45,456 nucleotides of DNA, from NCBI GenBank assembly GCA_022758925.1, contig JAEMQF010000269.1, positions 1-45,456 of the forward strand, read 5' to 3'. The position numbers were made by a program, and so were the translations under genes. Under the pieces are notes generated by a model. The model had not been told where the DNA came from, made no database searches, and worked only from the letters and a program-made list of their open reading frames with translations. Source of the DNA: Burkholderiales bacterium (GTDB taxonomy: Bacteria; Pseudomonadota; Gammaproteobacteria; Burkholderiales; Burkholderiaceae_C). Shown here one piece after another: positions 16,496-24,792 of this stretch (positions within the stretch are counted from its first letter, which is position 1; every line of letters starts with the position of its first letter).

Positions 16496-18130
16496 ATGGC
16501 CGCCAAACAACTCATCTTTCACGAAGCCGCGCGCGACAAGATCCGCCGCGGCGTCGACATCCTGGCCGACGCCGTCAAGGTCACGCTCGGGCCGCGCGGC
16601 CGCACCGTGATCCTGGAGCGCGACTTCGGCGCGCCGCAGATCGTCAACTCCGGCGTGCTGGTGGCCAAGTCGGTCGAACTCGAAGACCGCTTCGAGAACA
16701 TGGGCGCGCAATTGCTGCGCGAGGTCGCCTCGCGCACCAGCGAAAAAGCGGGCGACGGCACAACCACCGCCACCGTGCTCGCGCACCGCATGATTCACGA
16801 AGGGCTGCGCTATCTCGCCGGCGGCATGAACCCGATGGAGCTCAAGCGCGGCATGGAACGTGCGATCGAGGCCGTGGTCGCACAAATCAAACAGATCGCG
16901 CGGCCTTGCGAAAGCTCGCAAGAGATCTCGCATGTGGCAGCGATCTCGGCGAACAACGACGCGTCGATCGGCGAGTTGCTCGCCGGCGCGATCGACAAGG
17001 TCGGACGCGAGGGCGCGATCTCGATCGAAGACGGCTCGGGCCTGGCGAGCGAGCTTGAAGTCGTCGAGGGTCTGCAGTTCGATCGTGGTTACCTGTCGCC
17101 CTACTTCGTCAACAACGCCGAGCGCCAGAGCGCCGTGCTGGAAGACGTCTTGATCCTGCTCTGCGACAAGAAACTGGGGTCGCTGAAAGACCTGCTGCCA
17201 CTGCTCGAAGAAGTGGTGAAGGCGGGCCGGCCGCTGCTCGTGATCGCCGAAGACATCGAGAGCGACGCGCTCGCCACGCTCGTCATCAACACGATCCGGG
17301 GCACGTTCAAGACCTGCGCCGTGAAGGCACCTGGCTTCGGCGACCGGCGCAAGGCGATGCTGCACGACATCGCGGTGCTGACCGGCGGCACGGTCGTGAG
17401 CGATGAAGTCGGCCGCACCTTGGAAAAGGCCCAATTGGCCGACCTTGGGCGTGCCAAGCGCGTCGAAGTGGGCAAGGAAGAGACGACGCTGATCGGCGGC
17501 GCCGGCAGCAGCGAGGCGATCAAGGCGCGGGTCGCCGCGATCCGCAAGGAGCGCGACGCCGCGACCAGCGACTACGACCGCGAGAAGCTCGACGAGCGCA
17601 TCTCCAAGCTGTCGGGTGGCGTCGCGCTGATCAAGGTCGGCGCCGCGACCGAAGCCGAGCTGAAGGAGCGCAAGATCCGCGTCGAAGACGCGCTCCACGC
17701 CACGCGCGCCGCGGTCGAAGAAGGCATCGTTCCGGGCGGCGGCGTCGCGCTGCTGCGTGCGCGCCGCGTACTCGCCACACTGAAGGGCGCGACGCTCGAC
17801 GAAGACTCGGGAATTCGCCTCGTCGAGCGCGCGCTCGAAGAGCCGCTGCGCTGCATTGTCGCGAATGCCGGCGTCGAGCCCTCGGTCGTGCTGAGCAAGG
17901 TCGACGAGGCTATCGACCGCGCGTTCGGCTACAACGCCGCCACCCGCACCTACGGCGACCTGCTGCTGATGGGCGTCATCGACCCGGCCAAGGTGACGCG
18001 CCTGGCGCTGCAGAACGCCGGCTCGATCGCGGGCCTGATTCTCAGCGTCGACTGCCTGATCGCGAACGCACCGAAGCCCAAACAGGGCGCCGAAGGCGCG
18101 CTGTCGGGCACCGAACCGCCGGAGTTCTAG
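16496..18130 (+). CDS. Divergent second-copy GroEL chaperonin (Asp52 replaced by Ser)
   Basis: A 544-residue Hsp60 alignable to E. coli GroEL without gaps over the first 60 residues. Intact features are TLGPRGRTV, the ATP-site [12 protein letters not shown] (Asp87), apical-domain [22 protein letters not shown] and [15 protein letters not shown] (Asp398). The normally invariant TKDG is VNSG, so Lys51 is Asn and Asp52, which positions catalytic water for ATP hydrolysis, is Ser. The C-terminal Gly-Gly-Met tail is absent, replaced by [11 protein letters not shown]. No groES lies nearby and I see no CIRCE element, so this is not the housekeeping groESL operon. The start at ATG 16496 has GGAG nine bases upstream. 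The HhH gene follows after 4 nt. Confidence 0.93.
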   Translation: MAAKQLIFHEAARDKIRRGVDILADAVKVTLGPRGRTVILERDFGAPQIVNSGVLVAKSVELEDRFENMGAQLLREVASRTSEKAGDGTTTATVLAHRMIHEGLRYLAGGMNPMELKRGMERAIEAVVAQIKQIARPCESSQEISHVAAISANNDASIGELLAGAIDKVGREGAISIEDGSGLASELEVVEGLQFDRGYLSPYFVNNAERQSAVLEDVLILLCDKKLGSLKDLLPLLEEVVKAGRPLLVIAEDIESDALATLVINTIRGTFKTCAVKAPGFGDRRKAMLHDIAVLTGGTVVSDEVGRTLEKAQLADLGRAKRVEVGKEETTLIGGAGSSEAIKARVAAIRKERDAATSDYDREKLDERISKLSGGVALIKVGAATEAELKERKIRVEDALHATRAAVEEGIVPGGGVALLRARRVLATLKGATLDEDSGIRLVERALEEPLRCIVANAGVEPSVVLSKVDEAIDRAFGYNAATRTYGDLLLMGVIDPAKVTRLALQNAGSIAGLILSVDCLIANAPKPKQGAEGALSGTEPPEF

Positions 18131-18134
18131 CGCC

Positions 18135-19079
18135 GTGACCACGGCGGCGTTGGCCGATGTCGCAAACCTGGCCGCTGTCCAGGCTCGAAGCAGCACGGCT
18201 GCGCCTCAGCCCACGCCGGCGCTCAGCACCAATGCGTGGGTTGCCGCACAGCTCGAACAGATGGCCACGCTGCTCGACGCGCAGGGCGCCAACCCGTACC
18301 GCGCGGGCGCGTACCGCCGGGCAGCAGGCACCGTCGCCGAGTTGAAGCAGGACCTGCGCGGCGTCTTCGAACGCGAGGGCAGCGCCGGGCTCGACGCGCT
18401 GCCGGCGATCGGCAGCAGCATCGCGTCGGCGATCGCCGAGATGCTCGTCAGTGGCCGCTGGAACCGGCTCGAACGGCTGTGCGGCGAAGCCGAACCCGAA
18501 GCGTTGTTCCGCACCGTTCCGGGGGTCGGCCCGCGCCTCGCGCGGCGCCTGCACGAGGCGCTCGGGGTGCACAGCCTCGAGGCGCTCGAAGTCGCCGCGT
18601 TTGACGGCAGGCTCGCGCGCGTGCCGCGTCTCGGCGAGCGCCGCGCCGCGGCGATTCGAGCCGCACTGTCTCAGTTGCTGAACCGCCGGCGTGCGCCGCG
18701 CCGCACGCCGCCGGCGACGCTCGGTGCCAACGAACCGCCGGTGGACTGGGTGCTCGACGTCGACCGCGAGTACCGCGCCGCCGCCGCGGCCGACAAACTG
18801 CCGAAGATCGCGCCGCGCCGCTTCAACCCCGAGGCAAAGGCATGGCTGCCGGTACTGCACACGACGCGCGGCGACTGGCACTTCACTGCCCTGTACTCCA
18901 ACACCGCGCGCGCGCATGAACTCGGCCACGTGCGCGACTGGGTCGTGGTCTACGTCGAAGACGGCAATCACGACGAACATCAGTACACGGTCGTCACTCC
19001 GGCCGGTGGGCCGCTCGCGGGGCGGCGCACCGTGCGCGGCCGCGAAGCCGAGTGCAGCGCCTGGTATCGGCGCCAATGA
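18135..19079 (+). CDS. Helix-hairpin-helix protein resembling the N-terminal part of PolX
   Basis: A 314-residue protein starting at GTG 18135. Residues about 32-180 resemble the 8-kDa and HhH region of X-family DNA polymerases: NPYRAGAYRRAAGTVAEL, then DALPAIGSSIASAIAEML, then FRTVPGVGPRLARRLHEALGV, then LARVPRLGERRAAAIRAAL. That gives three successive 'lPgIG...A..I' hairpins for sequence-independent DNA contact. The polymerase palm and the PHP nuclease of bacterial PolX are missing. Residues 205-314 (WVLDVDREYRAAA...TARAHELGHVRDWVVVY) form a separate domain I cannot assign. It is almost certainly co-transcribed with groEL2. The role is unknown; DNA binding is inferred. Confidence 0.75.
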   Translation: MTTAALADVANLAAVQARSSTAAPQPTPALSTNAWVAAQLEQMATLLDAQGANPYRAGAYRRAAGTVAELKQDLRGVFEREGSAGLDALPAIGSSIASAIAEMLVSGRWNRLERLCGEAEPEALFRTVPGVGPRLARRLHEALGVHSLEALEVAAFDGRLARVPRLGERRAAAIRAALSQLLNRRRAPRRTPPATLGANEPPVDWVLDVDREYRAAAAADKLPKIAPRRFNPEAKAWLPVLHTTRGDWHFTALYSNTARAHELGHVRDWVVVYVEDGNHDEHQYTVVTPAGGPLAGRRTVRGREAECSAWYRRQ

Positions 19080-19092
19080 CGCAAATTGCCTG

Positions 19093-19272
19093 GTGATCGA
19101 CACCCGCACGCGATCGACCCCCGGTCCCGATCAACTGCCGCTGCGCGCGATCACCTGGGGAGACCTGCCCGGCGAGCGCGAAGCATGGGGCATGCTGATC
19201 TGCTTCACGTTTGCGCTGACGCTGGCCCACGGTCTGCGCGGGGCCGGCTGCGTCGATTGGCCTGCGCGCTGA
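19093..19272 (+). CDS. Possible small hypothetical protein
   Basis: A GTG-initiated 59-codon frame directly after the HhH gene. It carries a polar start (VIDTRTRSTPGPDQLPLRA) and one hydrophobic stretch (WGMLICFTFALTLAHGL). Nothing recognisable is encoded and there is no clear ribosome binding site. It may be chance coding in GC-rich DNA or a remnant of a longer gene, and is listed because it fills the space before the P-type ATPase. Confidence 0.22.
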   Translation: MIDTRTRSTPGPDQLPLRAITWGDLPGEREAWGMLICFTFALTLAHGLRGAGCVDWPAR

Positions 19273-19315
19273 ACTGCAGCGCGCTCCGCGCCTGCGGCTC
19301 AGCGCAATGGAGTTG

Positions 19316-21940
19316 TCAAGGCTTCACGCGCCGCCGCTGGGTTCGCGGATGCCTGCGCCTGCTGCGCCGCTTGGGCGCAAAGTACCAGCGCTTGGCGAAC
19401 TCGGTCGCGGCGACGTAGCCCAGGACCACCAGCAGCATGCTGCCCAGCAGCCCCGGGGGCAGTGCGACCAGGCTGAAGGGAGCTGCCAGCACGGGAATGA
19501 ACGGCAGCGCAAGCGCAACCGCGACCACGAGCAGGGTCGTGATCCACAACCAGGTTCCGGGCCGACTCTTCCACAGCGGCAGGTGCGTTCGCAGCACGAG
19601 CAGGACCGCGAGTTCGGTGAGCAGCGAGACGACAAACCAGGACGTCTGGAACAGCGATTCGGAGGCATCGAACACTTTCAGCAAGAGCCAGAACGTCAGC
19701 AAGTCGAACAGCGTGCTCGTGAGGCCGAATACCAGCATGAAGCGTCGCAGGTCGTGCACGTCCCAGTGTTGTGCGCTGGCGAGCCGGTCGGCGTCGACCC
19801 GGTCGGACGAGATCGCCATCGACGGCAGGTCGGAGAGGAAGTTGTTGAGCAGAATCTGCTTCGCGGCCAGCGGCAGGAACGGCAACAGCGGTGCGGCCAG
19901 CGCCATGCTGACCATATTGCCGAAGTTGGCACTGGTCGTGATGCTGACGTACTTGAGCGTGTTGGCGAAGGTGCGGCGGCCTTCCTCGACGCCCTGGCAC
20001 AGCACCTCGAGGTCAGGGCGCAGCATCACCACGTCGGCGCTGTCGCGGGCGACGTCCACGGCGCTGTCGACCGAGATGCCGACATCGGCGGCGTGCAGCG
20101 CCGGCGCATCGTTGATGCCGTCGCCGAGATAGCCCACCGCCCGGCCGCGGTGTTGCAGCGCACGCACGATCCGTTCCTTGTGCTGCGGATCGACTTCGAC
20201 GAAGAGCACGGTGTTCTCGGCGCGATGCCAAAGCGCCTCGTCCTTCATGGTGTCGATCTGCTCGCCGGTCAACATTGCCTCGTGGTCCAGGCCGACGCTC
20301 TGCGCGACATAGGCCGCGACGTGGCGGTTGTCGCCGGTGACGATCTTGATTTCGATGCCGCGCGCGGCGAGCGCATCCAGCGTGCGTCGGGCGCCGGCTT
20401 TCGGCGGGTCGACGAACAGCAGGAAGCCCACGAAGCACATTCCCGCCTCGTCGTCGTGGGTGTAGGCAGCGCGCGGCTCGACGCTGCGCGTGGCCAACCC
20501 GAGCACGCGCAGGCCCCTGGCGCCCTGCTCGCGGAACCAGCGCTCCAGGCGCGCGCGTTCCTCAGCATCGAGCGCGGCCGATGCCTGCCCGCGCGCGACC
20601 TGCGTGCACACTGCCAGCACGTTGGCAAACGCGCCCTTCGTGATCATCAGGTGCGGGCCGCCGGTCTCGGGGGCGACCACGATCGTGAGCCGCTTGCGCA
20701 GGAAATCGTAAGGGATCTCGTCGACCTTGCGTTGCCCTTGGGTGCTCAGGCCGGCCTTCTGGCCGGCGCTCACGACAGCCTCATCAAGCGGGTTTTCGAT
20801 GCCGGTCTCGAACGCGGCGTTGAGGTAGGCCAGGCGCATCGCCTCGGGGGACTCGGTGGCGTCTGGGGTGGTGGCGGCTTGGAGTGTCATCACGCCTTCG
20901 GTCAAGGTGCCGGTCTTGTCGGTGCACAGGACGTCCATGCTGCCGAGGTTCTCAATCGCCTCGAGGTGGCGCACGATGACGCCGCGCTGCGCCATCCTGC
21001 GAGCGCCTGCCGACAGCGTGACGCTGACGATGGCCGGCAGCAGTTCGGGCGAGAGCCCGACCGCCAGCGCCACGGCGAACAGCATCGACTCGATCCAGGC
21101 GCGCCCGAGCCAGAGATTGACGATCAGGACGAACAGCACCATCAGCACCATGACCCGAACCAGCAGCACACCGAACTGCTGCACGCCGCGCGCAAATTCG
21201 GTCTCGGGCGCCGCACTGCGCAGCCGCTGCGCCACGGCGCCGAAGGCGGTGCGCTCGCCGGTGTGCACCACGAGTACCGTGGCGGTGCCGCTGCGCACCG
21301 ACGTGCCGAGGTAGACCGCATTCGTGCGGCGCGCGATGGGCGTGGCGGCGGGCAGCACCCCGGGCTGCTTCTCGACCGGGAATGACTCGCCGGTGAGGCT
21401 GGCCTCGGTCACCAGGAAGTCGCGCGCTTCGAGCACGATCGCGTCGGCAGGAACCAGGTTGCCGGCGCTCAGTTCGACGCGGTCGCCGGGCACCAGTTCG
21501 CGCGTCGGCAGCAATCGCCGTATGCCGTCGCGCACCACCTTCGCCGCCAGTGCCAGCCGGCCTCGAAGCTGGGCGACGGCGTTCGACGCGCGGTATTCCT
21601 GCATGAAACCCAGGCCGCAGCTGCCCAGCACCACGCTGAGGATGATCGCGGCGTCGAGCCAGTCGCGCAGGACCGCCGACACGACGCCGCCGAAGACCAG
21701 GATCAGCACCAACGGGCTCTCGAACTGCCGCAGCGCGAGCCGCGCGACGCCGAGGGCTGGTTCCTCGTCGATCGTGTTCGGACCCTGCGTCTTCAGGCGT
21801 CTGGCCGCCTCGGGCGTCGACAAGCCTTGGACGCCGCTGCGCAGCTCATCCAGCAACTCCTGGGGGTCGCGGCTCCAATACGCCGCCTCGTGCTGGACGG
21901 CGGGCTCTATGACAGTGGGCAGGGTCGGCTGAGCAGGCAT
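19316..21940 (-). CDS. P-type ATPase of the magnesium-transporting (MgtA/P3B) type
   Basis: An 874-residue cation pump. The A-domain motif is TEASLTGESFPVEKQ, the phosphorylation motif SMDVLCTDKTGTLTEG, the following stretch NAAFETGIENPLDEAV is characteristic of MgtA-like pumps, and the hinge is GYLGDGINDAPALHAADVGISVDSAVDVARDSADVVML. Membrane pairs flank the A domain, and four to six segments follow the P domain (from about residue 680). MgtA-type enzymes bring Mg2+ into the cytoplasm using ATP, and that is the best guess. The 130-bp upstream spacer is too short for a long MgtA-type leader riboswitch and I saw none. It is on the same strand as DUF302/hemerythrin but separated from them. Confidence 0.88.
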   Translation of the reverse strand: MPAQPTLPTVIEPAVQHEAAYWSRDPQELLDELRSGVQGLSTPEAARRLKTQGPNTIDEEPALGVARLALRQFESPLVLILVFGGVVSAVLRDWLDAAIILSVVLGSCGLGFMQEYRASNAVAQLRGRLALAAKVVRDGIRRLLPTRELVPGDRVELSAGNLVPADAIVLEARDFLVTEASLTGESFPVEKQPGVLPAATPIARRTNAVYLGTSVRSGTATVLVVHTGERTAFGAVAQRLRSAAPETEFARGVQQFGVLLVRVMVLMVLFVLIVNLWLGRAWIESMLFAVALAVGLSPELLPAIVSVTLSAGARRMAQRGVIVRHLEAIENLGSMDVLCTDKTGTLTEGVMTLQAATTPDATESPEAMRLAYLNAAFETGIENPLDEAVVSAGQKAGLSTQGQRKVDEIPYDFLRKRLTIVVAPETGGPHLMITKGAFANVLAVCTQVARGQASAALDAEERARLERWFREQGARGLRVLGLATRSVEPRAAYTHDDEAGMCFVGFLLFVDPPKAGARRTLDALAARGIEIKIVTGDNRHVAAYVAQSVGLDHEAMLTGEQIDTMKDEALWHRAENTVLFVEVDPQHKERIVRALQHRGRAVGYLGDGINDAPALHAADVGISVDSAVDVARDSADVVMLRPDLEVLCQGVEEGRRTFANTLKYVSITTSANFGNMVSMALAAPLLPFLPLAAKQILLNNFLSDLPSMAISSDRVDADRLASAQHWDVHDLRRFMLVFGLTSTLFDLLTFWLLLKVFDASESLFQTSWFVVSLLTELAVLLVLRTHLPLWKSRPGTWLWITTLLVVAVALALPFIPVLAAPFSLVALPPGLLGSMLLVVLGYVAATEFAKRWYFAPKRRSRRRHPRTQRRRVKP

Positions 21941-22072
21941 GGGCGTCGCTCACGGAAAAGCCTCGCATTGATTGTCTGCACGAGGTACGAGTGCACGAGC
22001 CACGAGTCTATGGCCCACCTGCCGTGATGCGGTGTCGGTGGCTCTCGGGCCACAAGCGATGCCCGCGTGGCG

Positions 22073-22555
22073 CTACTTCATCCCGAGCGCTGCGCGTGCG
22101 ATGCCGTCGAGCAGCGTCTCGACTTCCTTGAGTGCCGCCTTCGAGGCAGCAGAGCCATCGGGGCGCCATGGGCGGCGGTACGCGACATAGACCTTGTCGG
22201 GCTCTTGCGCGGCCGCGTACACCGTGATCGAGTAGGGGCACATCGACGCATTCGCCGGATCGGCCTCCATCATCTTGCGCGACAGCGCCGCGCTGCAGAA
22301 GACGAACGCCTGCGCGTCGACGTAGACCTTGCGCGTCGAGCCGAGGTCCTTGCCGGTGCGCTCGATCATCTTGTTGACGAACGAGTGGTAGTCGATGACC
22401 AGGCCCTTGCCCTCGATCGCCAGCTTCAGGTCGTCACGAACCTCCTCGAACGTGGCCTTCTTCGAGTAAGTGACGACCGGGTACGGATCGGCTGCCAGGG
22501 CGACCGAGCACAGCACCGTGAACAGGGCGAGCAGCAAATTGCGAAGCAGGGTCAT
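22073..22555 (-). CDS. DUF302 domain protein, exported
   Basis: About 160 residues with a signal peptide (LLRNLLLALFTVLCSVALAAD) and then a DUF302 domain: VTYSKKATFEEVRDDLKLAIEGKGLVIDYHSFVNKM, and later CPYSITVYAAAQEPDKVYVAYRRP. DUF302 is a small beta/alpha domain of unknown biochemical role, often near heme, copper or NO-related genes. Several ATGs cluster at the 5' end; the one at 22555 has GGAG six bases upstream and is preferred over the TTG/ATG at 22567-22570. It starts about 30 nt after the hemerythrin stop and is probably expressed from the same FNR-like promoter. Confidence 0.8.
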   Translation of the reverse strand: MTLLRNLLLALFTVLCSVALAADPYPVVTYSKKATFEEVRDDLKLAIEGKGLVIDYHSFVNKMIERTGKDLGSTRKVYVDAQAFVFCSAALSRKMMEADPANASMCPYSITVYAAAQEPDKVYVAYRRPWRPDGSAASKAALKEVETLLDGIARAALGMK

Positions 22556-22585
22556 CATCATCTCCATCAATCGAGCCGAGGATGA

Positions 22586-23170
22586 TCAGGCGCTGTCACT
22601 CGACCCGGCCGACGCAGACTTGGCGCCGCGTTGGGCCCGGCGCCGCGCCGCCATTTCGCGCCCCATCTCGCGCCTCTCACCGACACGCAATCGCGCGCGT
22701 GCCTGCGGGTAGATGAGCGACTCCTCCAGTTCCACGTGGTCACGCGACAGCGCGGTGAATATTTCCACACCCTCGCGCAAGACGTCCAGGTCGAACCAGT
22801 TCAGGCCGCAGGCCACGGCATCGACCTGCGGCGAGATCTCCATCCAGTCTTCTTCGAGCCAGTTGTGATCCTCCTGCAGCCTGAGCACGGCCTGCACGAC
22901 TTTCGGGTCGTCACTGATCGCCAAATTCGGGAACACATGCCGCTCCTCGTCTTCGTGGTGCTGGCGCGCCGTGGTCGAGAAGAAGTGGACGATTTCCGCA
23001 GCCATCGCGCGCGCCTGCGTGTCGGCAGCGCCATTCGTCAACCTTGTGACCAGGTCGGTGAGCTTGTCCAGCGTATGCAAGGTCTGCCGATGACACGCGT
23101 CGAGCACGTCGAAACCATCGGTGGATGCTGCAGGTGTGGCGGGGTCAGGTGAGGCGTGGGTCGAATTCAT
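22586..23170 (-). CDS. Hemerythrin HHE domain protein (first copy)
   Basis: A 194-residue cytosolic protein with a hemerythrin-like helical bundle. Candidate di-iron ligands are His in VLDACHRQTLH, HH-E in FFSTTARQHHEDEERHVFP, H in RLQEDHNWLEEDW, and H-E in ALSRDHVELEESLIYP. Such proteins bind O2 or NO, or serve in iron-sulfur repair. The C-terminus is a basic tail (RREMGREMAARRRAQRG). I use ATG 23170, which has AAGGA seven bases upstream. The alternative ATG at 23200 lies upstream of the predicted -10 box and would not be transcribed. It is the first gene of a hemerythrin-DUF302 unit. Confidence 0.88.
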   Translation of the reverse strand: MNSTHASPDPATPAASTDGFDVLDACHRQTLHTLDKLTDLVTRLTNGAADTQARAMAAEIVHFFSTTARQHHEDEERHVFPNLAISDDPKVVQAVLRLQEDHNWLEEDWMEISPQVDAVACGLNWFDLDVLREGVEIFTALSRDHVELEESLIYPQARARLRVGERREMGREMAARRRAQRGAKSASAGSSDSA

Positions 23171-23189
23171 GGGAGTTCCTTTGATGTCG

Positions 23190-23231
23190 AGAATAGGCAT
23201 CGAACCCTTGCACGGCTTTGACTTGGAACAA
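23190..23231 (-). promoter_or_regulatory. FNR/DNR-type promoter of the first hemerythrin gene
   Basis: On the minus strand: TTGTTCCAAGTCAA (8 of 10 conserved positions of TTGAT-N4-ATCAA), then exactly 22 nt, then -10 hexamer TATTCT. This places the box at about -41.5, the class II position for FNR/CRP-family activators. The second hemerythrin gene has the same arrangement with the same -10 hexamer. Regulator identity (FNR, DNR/NnrR) is inferred. Confidence 0.6.
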
Positions 23232-23384
23232 TGGCGGCGCAGCCGCGCGTTGCGAACGAGACGGGAGTCGCAGAATTGCCGGTTCGCGCCGAACCGTTTC
23301 GCTGATGCCGGGCACGCCTCGCGGGCCGGACTCGGTGGCCAGCGCAGCAGCGGTTGGCGCTTCGACGCGGATCGCTTGCCGCGC

Positions 23385-24791
23385 CTACTCGACGAAGAGC
23401 GTCGCCGGGTGCTCGAGATGCTGGCGCAGGCTCTGCACGAAGGCGGCGCCGATCGCGCCGTCGACCACCCGGTGGTCGAACGACGACGAGAGATTCATCA
23501 TCTGGCGCGCGACGACGGCGCCGCCCACAAACACCGGCCGCATCACGATCGCGTTGACGCCGACGATCGCAACCTCGGGCGGGTTGATCACCGGCGTCGA
23601 CATGACGCCGCCCAGGGCCCCCAGGCTGCTGAGCGTGATCGTCGAGCCCGACAACTCGTTGCGCACGACCTTGCCGCTGCGCGTGGCGCGCGCCAGCCGC
23701 AGCACTTCGGCCGCCGTGCCCCACAGGTCGCGCAGGTGCGCGTCGCGCAGCACCGGCACCATCAGGCCGCCGTCGGTCTGGGTCGCGATGCCCACGTGCA
23801 CCGCGTCGTGGTGCGTGAGCACGCCGGCCTCGTCGTCGAAGTGCGAATTGACTTGCGGAAATTCGCGCACCGCGCGGGCGATGGCGCGGGTCAGGAACGG
23901 CAGCAGCGTGAGGTGCCCGCGCTCTGCACCCCACTTCGCGTTGAGCCGCTCGCGCAGGGCCTCGAGTTCGCTCACGTCGACTTCCTCGACGTAGGTGAAA
24001 TGCGGAATGCGTCGCTTCGAATCCTGCATGCGCTGCGCGATTCGGCGCCGCAGGCCGACGATCTTCACCGCATGCGTCGTGTCCGATGCTGCTCCGGGGC
24101 GCGGCAGCGGCGCTTGGGGCGTGGCGGGTGGCGCCGCGAGGCGCGGCAGCGGCGCTAGCGGCCTGGCGTGCGCTGCGCCGCGCGCCGCGAAGGCGTCGAG
24201 ATCGGCGTGCACGATGCGCCCGGCCATGCCGCTGGCCGACACGTCGTTCAGGTCGATTCCGAGGTCCCAGGCTCGTGCGCGCACTGCCGGTGAGGCGATC
24301 GGCCGGCGCTGCTGCAGCGGCGGCGTCGCTTCGCTGCCGCGTGGAGTCTGCACGGGCAAGGCCGGGCTGGGCGCAGCGCCGCGTTGCGCCCCGGGGGGGC
24401 TTGCCGGTGCCATGCGCGCCGGCGCAGCGTGGCCTGAGGCCGCGCCCGCCAGCGTCGCGCCGGCAGGGGGCGCGCTGGCTGTGGTCGCGCTGGCTGTGCC
24501 CGCGCTGCCTGGTGCCTCGCTGGCAGGCAGCTTGGCCGTGGCGTCGGCGTCGCCGACATCGATTCGAATCAACTCGGCGCCCACCGCGAGCAACTGCCCG
24601 ACCTCGCCGCCCAGCGCCAGCACGCGCCCCGCCACCGGCGAAGGAACCTCGACCGTGGCCTTGTCCGTCAACAGGTCGGCCAAGGCCTGGTCCTCGGCGA
24701 CGCTTTCGCCGGCTGTGACGTGCCACGCGACGAGTTCGACTTCGGCGACGCCTTCACCGATGTCGGGCACCTTGATCGTGCGAATCGTCAT
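23385..24791 (-). CDS. bkdB: Branched-chain 2-oxoacid dehydrogenase E2 (dihydrolipoyl acyltransferase)
   Basis: A 468-residue E2 core subunit that transfers the acyl group from lipoate to CoA. The domains in order are an N-terminal lipoyl domain with the acceptor lysine in LADLLTDKATVEVPSP (about residue 43), an Ala/Pro-rich linker, a peripheral subunit-binding domain (ASPAVRARAWDLGIDLNDVSASGMAGRI), a second Pro/Ala-rich linker, and a catalytic domain ending in SSSFDHRVVDGAIGAAF with the active-site His and Asp. It is translated just after E1beta. The E3 gene is not in the window, so the complex must borrow or share lipoamide dehydrogenase from elsewhere. Confidence 0.93.
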   Translation of the reverse strand: MTIRTIKVPDIGEGVAEVELVAWHVTAGESVAEDQALADLLTDKATVEVPSPVAGRVLALGGEVGQLLAVGAELIRIDVGDADATAKLPASEAPGSAGTASATTASAPPAGATLAGAASGHAAPARMAPASPPGAQRGAAPSPALPVQTPRGSEATPPLQQRRPIASPAVRARAWDLGIDLNDVSASGMAGRIVHADLDAFAARGAAHARPLAPLPRLAAPPATPQAPLPRPGAASDTTHAVKIVGLRRRIAQRMQDSKRRIPHFTYVEEVDVSELEALRERLNAKWGAERGHLTLLPFLTRAIARAVREFPQVNSHFDDEAGVLTHHDAVHVGIATQTDGGLMVPVLRDAHLRDLWGTAAEVLRLARATRSGKVVRNELSGSTITLSSLGALGGVMSTPVINPPEVAIVGVNAIVMRPVFVGGAVVARQMMNLSSSFDHRVVDGAIGAAFVQSLRQHLEHPATLFVE

Positions 24792-24792
24792 T

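Noticed and set aside
19307-21385. 692-codon plus-strand ORF
   Set aside because: Antisense of the P-type ATPase.
21941-22072. Mg2+ riboswitch ahead of the MgtA-type gene
   Set aside because: The spacer is about 130 bp and shows no conserved leader structure I could recognise.
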